DNA of 64,000 nucleotides from Cercis canadensis (taxonomy: Eukaryota > Streptophyta > Magnoliopsida > Fabales > Fabaceae), in contig QAOA01006013.1 in assembly GCA_003255065.1 (NCBI GenBank), positions 807,408 to 871,407 on the forward strand, read 5' to 3'. Shown piece after piece: positions 48,463-62,520 of the stretch. Every line of letters starts with the position of its first letter. Position 1 is the stretch's first letter. The notes beneath the pieces were generated by a model. It was not told the DNA's origin, searched no databases, and worked only from the letters and a program-made list of their open reading frames with translations. The position numbers were made by a program, and so were the translations under genes.

Positions 48463-49544
48463 GTTCTCAGAAGGCTTGTGCTGATTTTAAGGCTCTTTTG
48501 CAGTGGGTGTTTTCTGTTAGCTATTTTATCTTCTGCTAGGTTCCTAGAATGATATATTTTGCTTTCAAGTGTTGATCTTGGTTAAATTGATGTTCGGTTA
48601 TAACTTAAGATTTTGAGCATTGCAGTGACAATTTTGAGAACTCTGTAGAACATCGCCCCCTGTTTCCAAATATTCAGTAGATTCATTGATAGTGAAATGA
48701 GTATATGCTTGTTTGTTTTGGATGGACCAGTGATTTATTTGTTTTTTAATGCTTTCAAACGTTATAGAACAGAGTATTTGATAATTGAATAATTGTTTAG
48801 AATGGAACTTACAAGGGAGTGAAGTGATAATGTTTATGAGCACGGTTTCCATAAGCATATGCAGCATTTCATGAAAGTGTTTTTAGTGATATCTTATTGG
48901 ATAGGGTATACTTATCTCGACCTCTCCTTTCCCTAGGAGCAAAGACTAGAACCAAAGCACTCAACGATCTCATTGCTAAAAAGATAAAATAAATTAAAAG
49001 CACTATCGACAATTCTCGTAAGCCTTCACCTCTGCGTTGCTCCTACTCAATGGCCTAACGGCAAATTTGATTTACGCCACAACAAAACCTACAGTGTGCT
49101 GCCACCCACTTGGGTTCTTCTTCAACCCTTCTTCATCTTCAACCTACTCTTGGGATTTCTGAAGTCGTCTCAACAACCATTGTACCATTGTAGAAAGCAA
49201 AGCATCGGAGCCTAAACAGATACTATCAAAGACCCAACCTTTGCTCCAAGGATTTCTCTAGTTACTTAGCCCAAAATGCTACTTGATAAAGTTCTTATCT
49301 AAAAAAGATAAACGTTCTTATCCTATCACATAGTTCATCTCCTGCTTATTCATTCTTAATGTGACTTAATTATCAATAAATCACTAATTATGATGGTCAC
49401 ACGACAATGCGTTTCAGTGATATAGTTTAAAACGTGAGCGTCATGCTTCGGCGGCTTCTATCAAATACAAATTCTCCTTGTGTTTGGATGACGCATTTAA
49501 GGAATTATGAGAATTTGAAAATCCAAGAAATTAAAATGATAAAA
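48463..49544. other. eS24 3' region and intergenic DNA
   Basis: No gene supported. The stretch 48900-49260 is GC-richer (CTCGACCTCTCCTTTCCC, CACCTCTGCGTTGCTCC) but has stops in every frame, and I could not match it to a family. Confidence 0.45.
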
Positions 49545-49890
49545 GGTTTAAATGTATATTCTTATAGTTTGGACGAATTTTAAATAAGTTGTTATAATTT
49601 TATTTTTTTTGGGTCTCTATAATTTGAATTTTTTTTAATTGAGTAACTGTTGTCACCCAGTTATAACTTTGTTAATTCAATGCAAAAATTATTACTTCAT
49701 CATCTTTTATCTTAAAGTTTGAAGTTGACAAAAATAATGATATGACAATTTTTATGCTACTGTATGTGAATATTAAATTGATGAAATTATAATTAAAAGT
49801 GACAACAAATACATAATTAAAAAAAATTCAAACTAAAAAATCCCAAAAAAGAAAAAACTACTTCCAATACATTTAAACCATCATAAAATT
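49545..49890. mobile_element. Candidate MITE with imperfect long inverted repeats
   Basis: The left arm contains AAGGTTTAAATGTATATTC and TTTTTTTGGGTCTCTATAAT followed by TTGAATTTTTTTTAATTGAG. The reverse complement of the right arm contains ATGGTTTAAATGTATTGG and TTTTTTGGGATTTTTTAG followed by TTTGAATTTTTTTTAATTATG. Both arms include GTTGTCAC near the centre. No coding sequence; target duplication not resolved. Confidence 0.6.
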
Positions 49891-50259
49891 CAAATCATAG
49901 GATAGCATCTGTCAGAGGCTGTTCGGATGCCTGTTTTTAAAAAAATTAGAATTTTGTAAGAAGAACTTTCCTTCCAATGGTAAAGCAGACGACGGAGATA
50001 GCCTCTATCACTGACATAGTCAAGCTGCCGACAGAAAACAAGGTTGAGCGATGGTCGTGGATAGCAGCAGGCGTCGAAGAACGAGGTTGAGCGCTGATCA
50101 CAGACTGTCGCAGCTAATAGACATTAAATCCTCGAATTGCTCGATCAAATTCACTCATCCAAACGCACTCGGGTCCCAAACATTCTGAGACTCCGACATC
50201 TTCAATTCTTGGCTCACCCTTGGAATCCCTCAGAAGATCTTAATCTTGTGAGTTTCGAA

Positions 50260-53124
50260 ATGGTTTCTCAAAATCAACCAAAAGAAGACAATCCAAAGAG
50301 GCAATGGTCATTCGAGATTTCGAGATAGGGAAACCTCTTGGAAAAGGGAAATTTGGTGGGGTCTACGTTGCCAAGGAAATCAAGGTGCATTTGTTTTCCA
50401 CGTACTTTTCTGGTTGGTTCACCAGAAAATTTCCAAGGAATTAATTAGTATAAACAACAAAACAAAACCTCATTTATTTCTTTATTTCTTTTAGTATACT
50501 AGAAATGAAGTTAATTAAACTCCTTCCATATAGTTACAATTGATTTCCTTTTTTAATTATATCTACCGTAACATCTGAATTGAGATTATAGCATTGATAA
50601 TTTTCCTTCAAGTTTGACCACAGGGATGGTAGTTTATTCTTCTCTCTCTATCTGTTGCGTGGTTTTTCACCGTGAATGCCGGAACTTGCATTGTTTGAGT
50701 GAAAGCTTTTGTTGCTGGTACAAAAGGGTATTCATGCTGTACTCGAAGTCTCAAACTTTGGTTGTGTTTGCTTCATCGTGCTTTCACGATTGCTAAAAAG
50801 GGCTCATTCATTTGTATCGTTCTATTTGTGTGATTTTCAAATTTTTGCCCTCTTTTTTAAGCTAATGGGTATTAATTTCTGAATTACCAAGAGCACTAAA
50901 ACGCTATTCATAAGAGCTTCTAAATTCCCTTTTTTTTTCGGAGCAAATACATTGTGGCATTGAAGGTTATCTTTAAGGAACAAATAGAAAAGTACAGAAT
51001 CCAGCATCAACTAAGGAGAGAAATGGAGATCCAGACTAGTCTTAACCACCCAAACATCTTGCGCCTTTATGGTTGGTTTCATGATGCAGAACGCGTTTTC
51101 TTGATACTTGAATATGCTTATAATGGTGAGCTTTACAAGGAGCTGAAGAGAAGAGGTCATCTCAGTGAGAACTGAGAAGCAAGCTGCCACGGTGGTCCCC
51201 TCTCTGTCTCTTTGTGTGTGCGTTTGTGTCTCATGAGTGGATTGTATCTTGATGTATTAAAACTTTAGGCCAGTTTGGTTTATAGCAAATTTGTTGAAAC
51301 AACAAAGAGATTAAATTGGCAATCAAGTCGAACCGTTAAAAGACACATTTTGAGAAGTTCGTAAACTTGGATTTATATTAGTGTTTGTTCCGATAGCAGT
51401 AATTGAGCTGAATCTTAAGGCCATGCTGGCACACATGAAAATGTGAACGGATTAAGAGAAAATAGGTAGGTGGGTGGTAGTGCTACACCCCCTCTAAGAT
51501 TTTGGTGTCATTGCTTATAAAATATATTAACGGCACGACATAAAAAAATATGGCAAATTCTTTTTATTTTTTGGCGCAGTTTTAATTTTTTTGGACATAT
51601 TTCTATATTGTGCCATAAGGAACTGTATATTCTGTCGCATATTGCGTGATGTTTTTCGAGAGCTTTGTAATGACACCAAAATCATTGGGTGGATACCACT
51701 AAAACCCACCCAATTAGGTGGGGTGGTAGCGGTACACCCCCTCTAAGACGGGGGTGTAGCTTATCAAATCCTTATCTGTAGCCTTATCTTTTAGTTTGTC
51801 CGGGAAATGCAGTCGCTTTCTGTTAACACAGAATTATATGCTGCATGGTTGTGTTTTCAGTTTTGTCATTACTGCCTCTATTGGAGCATGGATTTCCATT
51901 TTTTATTTCTTGGACTCTTACTTTTGTCTCTCTTGAAAATCTTAGAGTATATCTTGAGCCTCACAAAGGCATTGGCATATTGTCATGAGAAGAATGTCAT
52001 TCACAGGGATATTAAGCCAGAGAATCTGTTACTTGATCATGAGGTAGGCTAAAATATTCTTTTATCCGTTCTTTCTCTCTCTGTCTTTCTTTTTTACATT
52101 TTTTGTGGTTTCTCAGTACTGTCCTCTGCTATCAAGTGAATACCATTGGGAACACAGGCACATCTGGATTTTGGTAGTTAATTCTGGGTACAAATTTTTT
52201 GCAGTGAACTTAATTTCTTTTTTGTTTCCTGCCCGACGAGGGGTTTTTGCCCTTATATATTTGCTTCAATAACCTGTACTTCTGTCTGAGGTTTTGACAT
52301 ATGCATGTGAAAATACTTTTAGTGGTAATTATTGGGTTGTTACTTTTTCTTCTGCTCCTCGACCCATGGAAAAGGAAACCATAAAATCAAACACAGTCAC
52401 ACATGAAAAAGGTCAGAATGAAACATGTCTTCCTTTTTTAATGTAGATATATGATGAAAAACCTTACTCATTAGTTGATACCAGTCAACCAAATTTGGAT
52501 GTCACCTTAAGTGAACTTGTGGTAGTAATTTGACTATGGTTTTGCAGGGTCCTCTTAAAATTGCTGATTTTGGATGGTCTGTACAGTCAAGAAGCAAGAG
52601 ACACACCATGTGTGGAACATTGGATTACTAAGCGCCAGAAATGGTAGAAAATAAAGCTCATGATTATGCAGTTGATAATTGGACTTTGGGTATCCTTTGT
52701 TATGAGTTCCTCTATGGTGTTCCCCCATTTGAGGCTGAGAGTCAAGCTGATACCTTCAAAAGGTAAGAATGCTGATCTTCCTTGTTATGGTTGGCAAAAC
52801 AAATGCTTTTCAGTATATGGCTGTAATGCATTGAAGTCTTCTGCAGGATAATGAAGGTTGATTTTAGCTTCCCTTCTACTCCTTCCGTTTCTTTAGAAGC
52901 TAAACATCTGATTAGTCAGGTATGTTTGAAAACTATGTTCGTATTGATTCTTGGTGGAAGCAAATCTTTCAATCTAAAAGTTTAGTTGCCCTTCTGACTA
53001 TGCAATCTCGAAATTGGTACATCTCCTGGTCAAAGACTCTTCAGAAAGGCTTTCACTTCAGAATATAGTGGAGCATCCTTGGATAATCAATAATGCAGAT
53101 CCTAAGGGTATCTACAATAAGTAG
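50260..53124 (+). pseudogene. Aurora-kinase (Aurora-3-like) pseudogene with retained introns
   Basis: Exon remnants lie at 50260-50384, 50942-51191, 51948-52043, 52548-52762, 52847-52919 and 53023-53124. They encode recognisable Aurora kinase pieces: [85 protein letters not shown] and [20 protein letters not shown]. The copy is broken five ways. There is a frameshift near 50312 (one base missing after KRQWS) and a small insertion near 51172 that brings a stop after HLSEN. A TAA stands at 52629 in place of the residue before APEM. The acceptors before exons 2 (CGG) and 6 (CAT) have lost AG. Kinase motifs are otherwise well kept, so decay is fairly recent. Aurora kinases phosphorylate histone H3 and act in mitosis; this copy cannot. 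Confidence 0.93.
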
Positions 53125-53584
53125 TATGTATCAACAGGAGTCATCTTTTATACCTCCATAAGGAATGATCAATTCTACATTGCATGTTGTAAACTCGTAA
53201 TATGCAGGCAAATTGAACTCGCTTTCATAGCTCAAATCCATCAACCTGAGTCATTTTACAATGACTATGAAGAATAGGAAGGTTGACATTGTAATTGTAT
53301 CCGTAATATACCAATTATGCGGAAATCTTTAGTGGCTTTAAAGAGTTCAGAATTTGTGTTGTGTTAGTAACATTCACTTCGTACTCTAAATAGAATGAGA
53401 TGCGAAATAGAATGAGATGCGCACATTTGTAGTTTCAAACTCAACTTTTCACGTGACATCCTAAGAACCACTCTCCCATCTTATTTCTTCATACTATGGC
53501 TTTTATGGATGTGAAAGCCGATATTGATTTCGAATTGCGAGGTTGTTTTTGAGCACCAGCATACATACTTTGCCACGTATAGTC
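53125..53584. other. Intergenic, downstream of the Aurora pseudogene
   Basis: No gene seen. A short direct repeat (AATAGAATGAGATGCG) occurs near 53390-53420. Confidence 0.4.
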
Positions 53585-54121
53585 AAAGATAGTTCAAGAA
53601 AAAAACAATGAAAGTTCTCTACCCGAGCTTGTTCTGTAATATACAACGAATTCGTGACCTTTTGGTGGTTTTGAGCCCAGTAAGATGTTTAAAAACGGCG
53701 CGCGTCAAGCTTCGGTCAGGATGAATTTCCATTTCTCATTTCATGAACTCTTACTTTTGTCTTTTATATATAAAAATGTTTGTTACATCACTTAAAAATA
53801 ATAAAAACAAACATTCCTCACCATGAATCTGAGTCAGAATTGATGCCATGCCNAAAGATAGTTCAAGAAAAAAGCAATGAAAGTTCTCTACCCGAGCTTG
53901 TTCTGTAATATACAACGAATTCGTGACCTTTTGGTGGTTTTGAGCCCAGTAAGATGGTTAAAAACGGCGCGCGTCAAGCTTCGGTCAGGATGAATTTCCA
54001 TTTCTCATTTCATGAACTCTTACTTTTGTCTTTTATATATAAAAATGTTTGTTACATCACTTAAAAATAATAAAAACAAACATTCCTCACCATGAATCTG
54101 AGTCAGAATTGATGCCATGCC
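53585..54121. repeat. 268-bp direct repeat separated by one N (probable assembly duplication)
   Basis: Bases 53585-53852 and 53854-54121 are almost identical (AAAGATAGTTCAAGAAAAAA to TTGATGCCATGCC). Only one or two differences are seen, such as AAC/AGC near the start and GATGT/GATGG in the middle. The single N at 53853 is exactly at the junction. Confidence 0.9.
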
Positions 54122-54189
54122 ACGTGTTTTCAGTTCTGAATCCGAAGGAGATGATATGGCACTGCAAAATGGGTAGTAAATTCTTGGTT

Positions 54190-54645
54190 GATTGACCTAA
54201 ATATTATATTTTTTAAAAATTAATAAATTAAAAAAAAAAAGATCAAAGTGAGTGAATCTCATCGAACATGCGAATGAGCCCATGGCATGTTACATGAGAC
54301 ATGCTAATGAACCCAAGGCATGTCCACAAACAGCCTCCTCAAGAAAATAAAAAAGAAAGATTGTCCTCATTGTATTTTGTTTTCCACATGGTCCTTCCTT
54401 AGACGACTATTTTTATAGAAGCAGCCCCCGCCTCCCAACTTAGGCAACCATTGACGTGTCTTGTGTGGATACACCATAAGTTTATTGGCGTGTTTAATGA
54501 GACTCACTCACTCTAATTTTATTTATTTTTAGTTTGTTAATTTTTAAAAAATATAATATTAAGATAAATAAGTTAAAAAATATTATAATTATATAAATAA
54601 ATTATAAAAGTGTAATATTTGATTCAATCAACCCAAATTTTCTCG
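54190..54645. mobile_element. Second long-TIR MITE, relative of the 19.1-kb element
   Basis: The left arm TTGGTTGATTGACCTAAATA mirrors the right arm TATTTGATTCAATCAACCC. The interior shares landmarks with the 19124-19578 element: AAAGTGAGTG, GAGCCCATGGCATGTTACAT and GACGTGTC, and a TTAATTTTTAAAAAATATAATATTA-type arm. No clean 9-bp duplication is visible, and the copy is more diverged. Confidence 0.65.
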
Positions 54646-54986
54646 CTTATGCATAGATCATAACTTATGGGTAAATCATGGAAAAATTCCTTATATAATA
54701 CCCGAAGTGTGAATTTTTAAATGCTCTTTCCTTCCCCCCACCACCACCACCACCGAAAGAAGAAAGGAAAAGACGAAGGTTCATTTGTTTTTCGTGGGTG
54801 TGTTTTTGTCTTCTTATGGACCTCTCATGTCCTTTTCTTTTTGTCTCAGTTGCTTTCTTCTAGGTCGTGGCCCAGTTTCTCTCTCTTTCTCTTTTTAGTT
54901 CGCTTTCTATCTCCAATAGTTTCCACTCATTTCTCGAATACCCCATTTCCGAGATTCCTTCCTTGTCTTCATCATCTGATACCATC

Positions 54987-57573
<2,587 letters not shown>

Positions 57574-58326
57574 TTGCATTAATCTTCTGAACAATGAATA
57601 TTAGTTACAATTGCTCAAGGAAGTTTCAGTTTCTCTTTAAAACTGGATTTATGAATTCAAGAAATATAAAATTCACTTGCTCCTTTGTTCTTCGTATTTT
57701 GAGCTTGAACCAGTGCAGGTAATTCTTAAGTTAAATTATGAAGGATCTCATCTGTTTGATTGTCTGTGAGTTCCTTAGGAGGGAAAACAAGTATTCTCTC
57801 TTTTTGTTGCTACTTGCTAGGACCTAGGAGTGAAAGCAAGTACATGCACGAGAAGGAAGCAGCTGGGCCGAGGAACAACTGGGCTTAATCTAGGAAGGAC
57901 AAGACGAAGCCCATTATAGAAGAATTTAATCTAGAAGTTGCTTGGTTGGATATAGAAAACTACTAGTGTGTTTGTTTGAAAGTATTTTTATTTTTTTGTT
58001 TTTAAAAACAGCTCTCTCTTAGTTTTGTTTTTTTTTTGTTTTTAAAACAATTTTATAAGAAGAAGTTTTCAAAACATGTTTTTAAAAACAACCCTATTAA
58101 ACAAATTTTTTTATTTTATTGTTTTCAAAAACAAAAAACAGTTTTTAAAATCATAAATCAAATAGACTTTACATTTCTAAAACTAGAGTACAGAATATTA
58201 CTGTAAATAAAAGCCAGAACCATTCTACTATTTCGCCCTTCAATCCATGTAGCGTGTTGAGGAGAACACGTGCTCTTTGATGTTTCTGCACTGTTTTAAA
58301 GTTGTATGAAGAGATGAGAAGCTGCA
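57574..58326. other. Intergenic between convergent GSDA and Storekeeper-like genes
   Basis: Holds both 3' UTRs. The stretch 57960-58165 is rich in TGTTTTTAAAAACA-type self-complementary T/A blocks beginning GTGTGTTTGTTTGAAAG, like a small MITE, but the ends are not clear. No gene. Confidence 0.45.
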
Positions 58327-59505
58327 TCATTGTGTTCTAGACCTCAACTCCTCCAATCTATCCTTAATCTGATCCTGCAACAACTCCAACCGCTTCAAGT
58401 ACACCTCCAGCTCCAAAATCCTCTGCTTCCTCCATTTCTCCTCTCCCATTTCCCCATTCCTAGAATTCATCGTTGACTGCTCTCCCGAGTTTAACGCTCC
58501 AAGTCCTGGCGCCCCAAGTGTCCCTTCCAGTGCATTGTTCAACAGTTCCTTCAACAATGGCGGCAAACAGGACCTCATTGTTTCCTCAATCAACCCTTCT
58601 ATCTGTATACTATGTGTATTACTGTTACCATTCTTCTCCTCATTCGCCACTGCCGCTGAGTCACCTATGGTCAACCGGGAAGGCTTCCGCAATCTCGGCA
58701 CCATATTCTCCATTTCATCATCATCAACTTCTTCAGTCTTTACCTTAATGTTGGCAAAATTCTGAGCATCAGTGACAGTGTTGGGGCAGGGGCATGATTC
58801 ATCATCACCCAACGCATCTTGCTCTCTAAACTTGCCCCAAATCTTATGGGAAATTTCGAAGATGGCATCATCCTGCGGGTTCTTGAAGGAACATCCCGCT
58901 CCCGCGCCTGAGTTGATTTTTTCCAAAACAATCTTGTGTTTTCTCTTCAACCGACGCAGCTTCTCAACGAACTGGTTCTGATTGAAACTCACCTTCAATT
59001 TGGGCTTGACGTGATCGTAGAAGAAAGCTACGTCGTTTTGAAGAGAGGTGGTGGCCCTGGCCCATCGGTGCTGTTGCTGCGTTATGTAATCCAGGTATCC
59101 CTTTAGGAGTTCCATCTCGTCCTGTTTGGTCCACAGCCTCTGATACTGTCTCCCACTCCCAGAATAGTTGAGGCGCTGTCGTTTCGGGCGGATCGCTATG
59201 CTTGTGTCAGCGCGGGTGTCTGGATTGAGAATGGAAGTTTCGTCGGTACCGGGGAAGGCCACCGTGACGTTGGGGGATGCATCGGGAACCGGAAGGGCAA
59301 GGGCAAAAGTAATATTGGCACCACCAGCGCATGATGCTGAGGGAGATTCCTCGGGTTCGTTGAAGAAATGCCCGTCGTTCTCGTCACCGTTATTGTTCTT
59401 TTCATAATCTCCGTCGTTAGTCTCAATGATTTCTTCTCCATCTGATGAGGAGGTAGAAGAAGAAGAAGACGACGACAAGATCCACGAAACCAACGGCGAG
59501 AGCAT
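58327..59505 (-). CDS. GeBP/Storekeeper-like transcriptional regulator (DUF573), intronless
   Basis: The minus-strand ORF encodes 392 aa from the ATG at 59505. The frame is open further up, but only to a TTG. A serine run and acidic N-terminal third precede a short basic patch (RPKRQRLNYSG) and the DUF573 domain at about residues 122-228: RLWTKQDEMELLKGYLDYIT, VSFNQNQFVEKLRRLKRKHK and AIFEISHKIWGKF. This is the non-canonical DNA-binding domain of the GeBP/STKL family. The last 38 residues (QRILELEVYLKRLELLQDQI and following) form a leucine-zipper-like coiled coil, also usual in GeBP proteins and used for dimerisation. An out-of-frame ATG starts 10 bases upstream and overlaps the main start. 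The target genes cannot be inferred from the sequence. Confidence 0.94.
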   Translation of the reverse strand: MLSPLVSWILSSSSSSSTSSSDGEEIIETNDGDYEKNNNGDENDGHFFNEPEESPSASCAGGANITFALALPVPDASPNVTVAFPGTDETSILNPDTRADTSIAIRPKRQRLNYSGSGRQYQRLWTKQDEMELLKGYLDYITQQQHRWARATTSLQNDVAFFYDHVKPKLKVSFNQNQFVEKLRRLKRKHKIVLEKINSGAGAGCSFKNPQDDAIFEISHKIWGKFREQDALGDDESCPCPNTVTDAQNFANIKVKTEEVDDDEMENMVPRLRKPSRLTIGDSAAVANEEKNGNSNTHSIQIEGLIEETMRSCLPPLLKELLNNALEGTLGAPGLGALNSGEQSTMNSRNGEMGEEKWRKQRILELEVYLKRLELLQDQIKDRLEELRSRTQ

Positions 59506-60278
59506 TTCTGAGCATTTGTTGAGCTTGAGGTGATGCCAGAGACTTTTTTTCGTATATTTGAGTCCAGTACAAGCCAACCGTTGTTCGTTTAACGGTCGTT
59601 GTCCATTTACTATGATTAGAATTTGTTTCTATATTCTGGGTCTGGCACAATTATATATAGAGCATCAAAATTCTCAAAAATATATAGAGAATTAAGTATC
59701 AAAATATTGTATGTTAACTATTCACTATATAGTTTCTTTTCGCTGTATTCTAATATAGATACAATAACAATTGAACCGGTACACATAAAAACAAAGAAAT
59801 AAAAACCTTTTTTCTTTTAAACGTCAAGAGAGAGCTTAAAAATTCCATCTTTTTTTTTTTTTTACACCATAAGGATATTAGATGGTATATTGTGGAATAA
59901 ACATTTGTATTATTTTATTTTGATCACGTATAGACTGGTGTAGTATTAATAATCATATCATTGTCTTCTTTTTTTTTTATGTGATAATCATATCATTGTC
60001 TTTCCACTAACTTTGGGAGTGATTGTACATGGAATTTCATACGTTACGTAACTTGCAGTAGTAGCACAATTTCTTAGAATTAACATAAAAGCATTTTACT
60101 TTTTTTTTTATTTAATTCCCACAACCAGATTTAGTTTATTTTTAAAATTCCAATCTTGTAATTTCGTATATTACTTTTTCTGATTTGAACTTCATATAAA
60201 ACAACTCAAGTTTACATGTCATAAATATAGTTTTTGCGCAAAAAATAATAACTGCAAGTTTTTCCTCCACATAATCAA
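59506..60278. other. Promoter side of the Storekeeper-like gene, AT-rich
   Basis: No gene. A 20-bp direct repeat (GATAATCATATCATTGTCTT-like) lies near 59949-60003, and several poly-T runs are present. Confidence 0.45.
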
Positions 60279-60562
60279 GGGAATCGTTATTTTCACATCT
60301 TAGTTTGTTAATGTTACATTATTTTTAATATTTAAATATGATATAAACTAAATTATACTTATTAAAAAATAAAAAAATTTCTAATCATAATATTATTTCT
60401 AAGTCTTATTAATTGTATCTTTATTTTTTAGTTATAAATAAAATATATGAGTATTTAATTTAAAAAATATATTTTTAAATGAGGATAATTTAATTTATAT
60501 CTTACTTAGACATTAAAAATAGTGTGAGATTAGCAAATCATGGTGTGAAAATAGTGGCTCCT
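60279..60562. mobile_element. MITE, same family as the one in the eS24 intron
   Basis: It begins GGAATCGTTATTTTCACATC and ends GTGTGAAAATAGTGGCTCC. The arms and interior (TTAATATTTAAATATGATAT, CTTACTTAGACATTAAAAAT, AGTGTGAGATTAGCAAA) match the 48071-48357 element along their length. No coding sequence. Confidence 0.75.
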
Positions 60563-60757
60563 TATATATATTATTTTTGTTTTTGTAACTTAGGAACGTG
60601 GGCTTAACTCAACTTTTGGATAGAGCCAGACTTACCAAATCTGGAATGAGTCATCATTGTTCTAAGAGTTATATTGTCTAAACACTCACAACTATATCTT
60701 TGTATGAGAAGTACTTTGAGATATTTATTTTGTCAACGAGAAGCCTCAAACACAATA

Positions 60758-60952
60758 CTTTCTTCTTATAATGAGAGTCTTGTAACTAACTTATCTACAA
60801 TCTAATTGGCTATATATATTTTTTATCCGTGGAATGAATCTCTAAAAATAGGACNCTTTCTTCTTATAATGAGAGTCTTATAACTAACTTATCTACAATC
60901 TAATTGGCTATATATATTTTTTATCCGTGGAATGAATCTCTAAAAATAGGAC
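60758..60952. repeat. 97-bp direct repeat separated by one N (probable assembly duplication)
   Basis: Bases 60758-60854 and 60856-60952 both run CTTTCTTCTTATAATGAGAG to AAAATAGGAC with a single seen difference (CTTGTAAC versus CTTATAAC). The N at 60855 is exactly between them. Confidence 0.9.
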
Positions 60953-61587
60953 CCAATTATAAAGAAATCATTTATTTAAACTTAAAGGGTCACAGTTATG
61001 ATATTGTTGAACAAATTACATTTAAAGTGACTTTTAACCATTTTTTTAATCAACGTGATTCCTTTATTGCTAGTGTTTAAAATTAAAAGTAATCCATTTC
61101 ATCTACCTTATTAATGAAAAGATAAAATTCTCATTTTCATCATATACTTTTGCGGGCGCTATCAATTTCGTTTATGAGTAGACTTCGTTATCAATTTAGT
61201 CCTTCACTTTAATGTTTCACTTCAATCAAATCTCTCCGTCCAACTGCGGATTATAACACTAATGGAAATGCTGACCTAGGTTGTTAAACGATGACATGTC
61301 ACTGTCAAATACCAAGTCCGACACTCCACTTGCCAAATCACACGAGTTGAGCCCCAAAACGCTGCCGTCTGGCAAAGTGGGCAACGCTTATCTTGGTTCA
61401 TCGTTTACACAACCGCTGCACTCCCCCTTTGATGAGCATCTCCTGTATCTCCATTGCAGCAACCCAGAAGTGGAAGCCATCACCTCCAAGACCGAAAAGC
61501 ATAGCACCCAAACTTAAAGTGGACAGCACCTTGAGGATTCAAGCTCCACCGCTGCAACCGACTTGAAAACGGCACCGCTCCAACCAC

Positions 61588-61770
61588 TTCAATTGCACCC
61601 AACTCACCACCCTTGATCTTGCTGACAACTCCTTCTTCGGCCCTATTCCTTCTTCACTCTCTTCAGTTTTCAACCTCCAAGCATTAACTCTTCGATCCAA
61701 TTTCTTCTCTGGCTCAATCCCTCCCTTCATAACCAGCCCCAAGTCCCTGTAATCTCTGTCCAATCCTTCT
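61588..61770 (+). pseudogene. Captured leucine-rich-repeat gene fragment
   Basis: The plus frame reads LTTLDLADNSFFGPIPSSL followed by FNLQALTLRSNFFSGSIPPF and ITSPKSL, then a stop. These are two successive plant-type LRR units (LxxLxLxxNxFxGxIPxx) from a receptor-like protein or kinase. Upstream sequence continues in another frame, so at least one frameshift is present. It lies between the arms of the Pack-type element. Confidence 0.85.
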
Positions 61771-62375
61771 GCATATCTGAAAGGGAAACCCTTTAGAAAG
61801 GCCATGTGGCAGAGCACCAAACACAGGCCATATGAAAAATCTTATCCCGTAGCAGGTCTATAATCAAGGTAATATTTTTAAAATAGGACTATTATGCCCA
61901 ACCAAATCAATGATGCGAGTTAATCTTTCTTATGCCTGTTATTTCCTTCAATTAATATAACTACTGAGTCTTTCTATTGCTGGGCATATTTGAGCCTATT
62001 CCTCTTGCTATTTTAACTGCATGTTCTCAAATTCTATGGGTCAATACTCATTACGCTATATGTTCTAATATGAATTTCCATGTTAACAGTATATTTCGAA
62101 AGCCTTTAATTAGATGTTTTATTTTAGATGCTTATCCAATTCGCTGAAGAGTTTTATGTGCTTCTTGTAATCTTTCTTTACTCATTGAATTATATTTCCC
62201 AATTCTTTTCCAGCGCCACAGCATGGTTTTGCATTTTGGTTTGATGTTGAATTTAATGGGCCTACAATATCACAAACCAACCATCAGCCCTCAACTTTGA
62301 TGGCTGACAACCATCCAGAGGATGGTAGTCAGAGAAAAAAACGGACGAATCCAAACGAAGCACTGGTTTTTTCCA

Positions 62376-62520
62376 CCGCACTATAGAATATGCCCACCAA
62401 ATGTTTGCTCATATTGCTGAACCAGACACTTTCCTGTGGAACACCATGCTCAGGGGCTCAACTCTGAGCTCAAACCCTGTAAATGCAATTGCGCTCTATA
62501 CCCAAATGCACCGAGAAGTA
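62376..62520 (+). pseudogene. Captured pentatricopeptide-repeat (PPR) gene fragment
   Basis: The plus frame reads IEYAHQMFAHIAEPDTFLWN followed by TMLRGSTLSSNPVNAIALYT and QMHRE. This is the end of one PPR motif and most of the next (DxFLWNTMLRGxxxxxxPxxAIxLYxxM), as in organelle RNA-editing PPR proteins. After residue 45 the similarity stops and unrelated sequence follows. It lies inside the Pack-type element. Confidence 0.85.

Noticed and set aside
58740..59441. Several ORFs overlapping the Storekeeper-like gene on both strands
   Set aside because: They are frame shadows of the conserved DUF573 ORF and carry no family signature.
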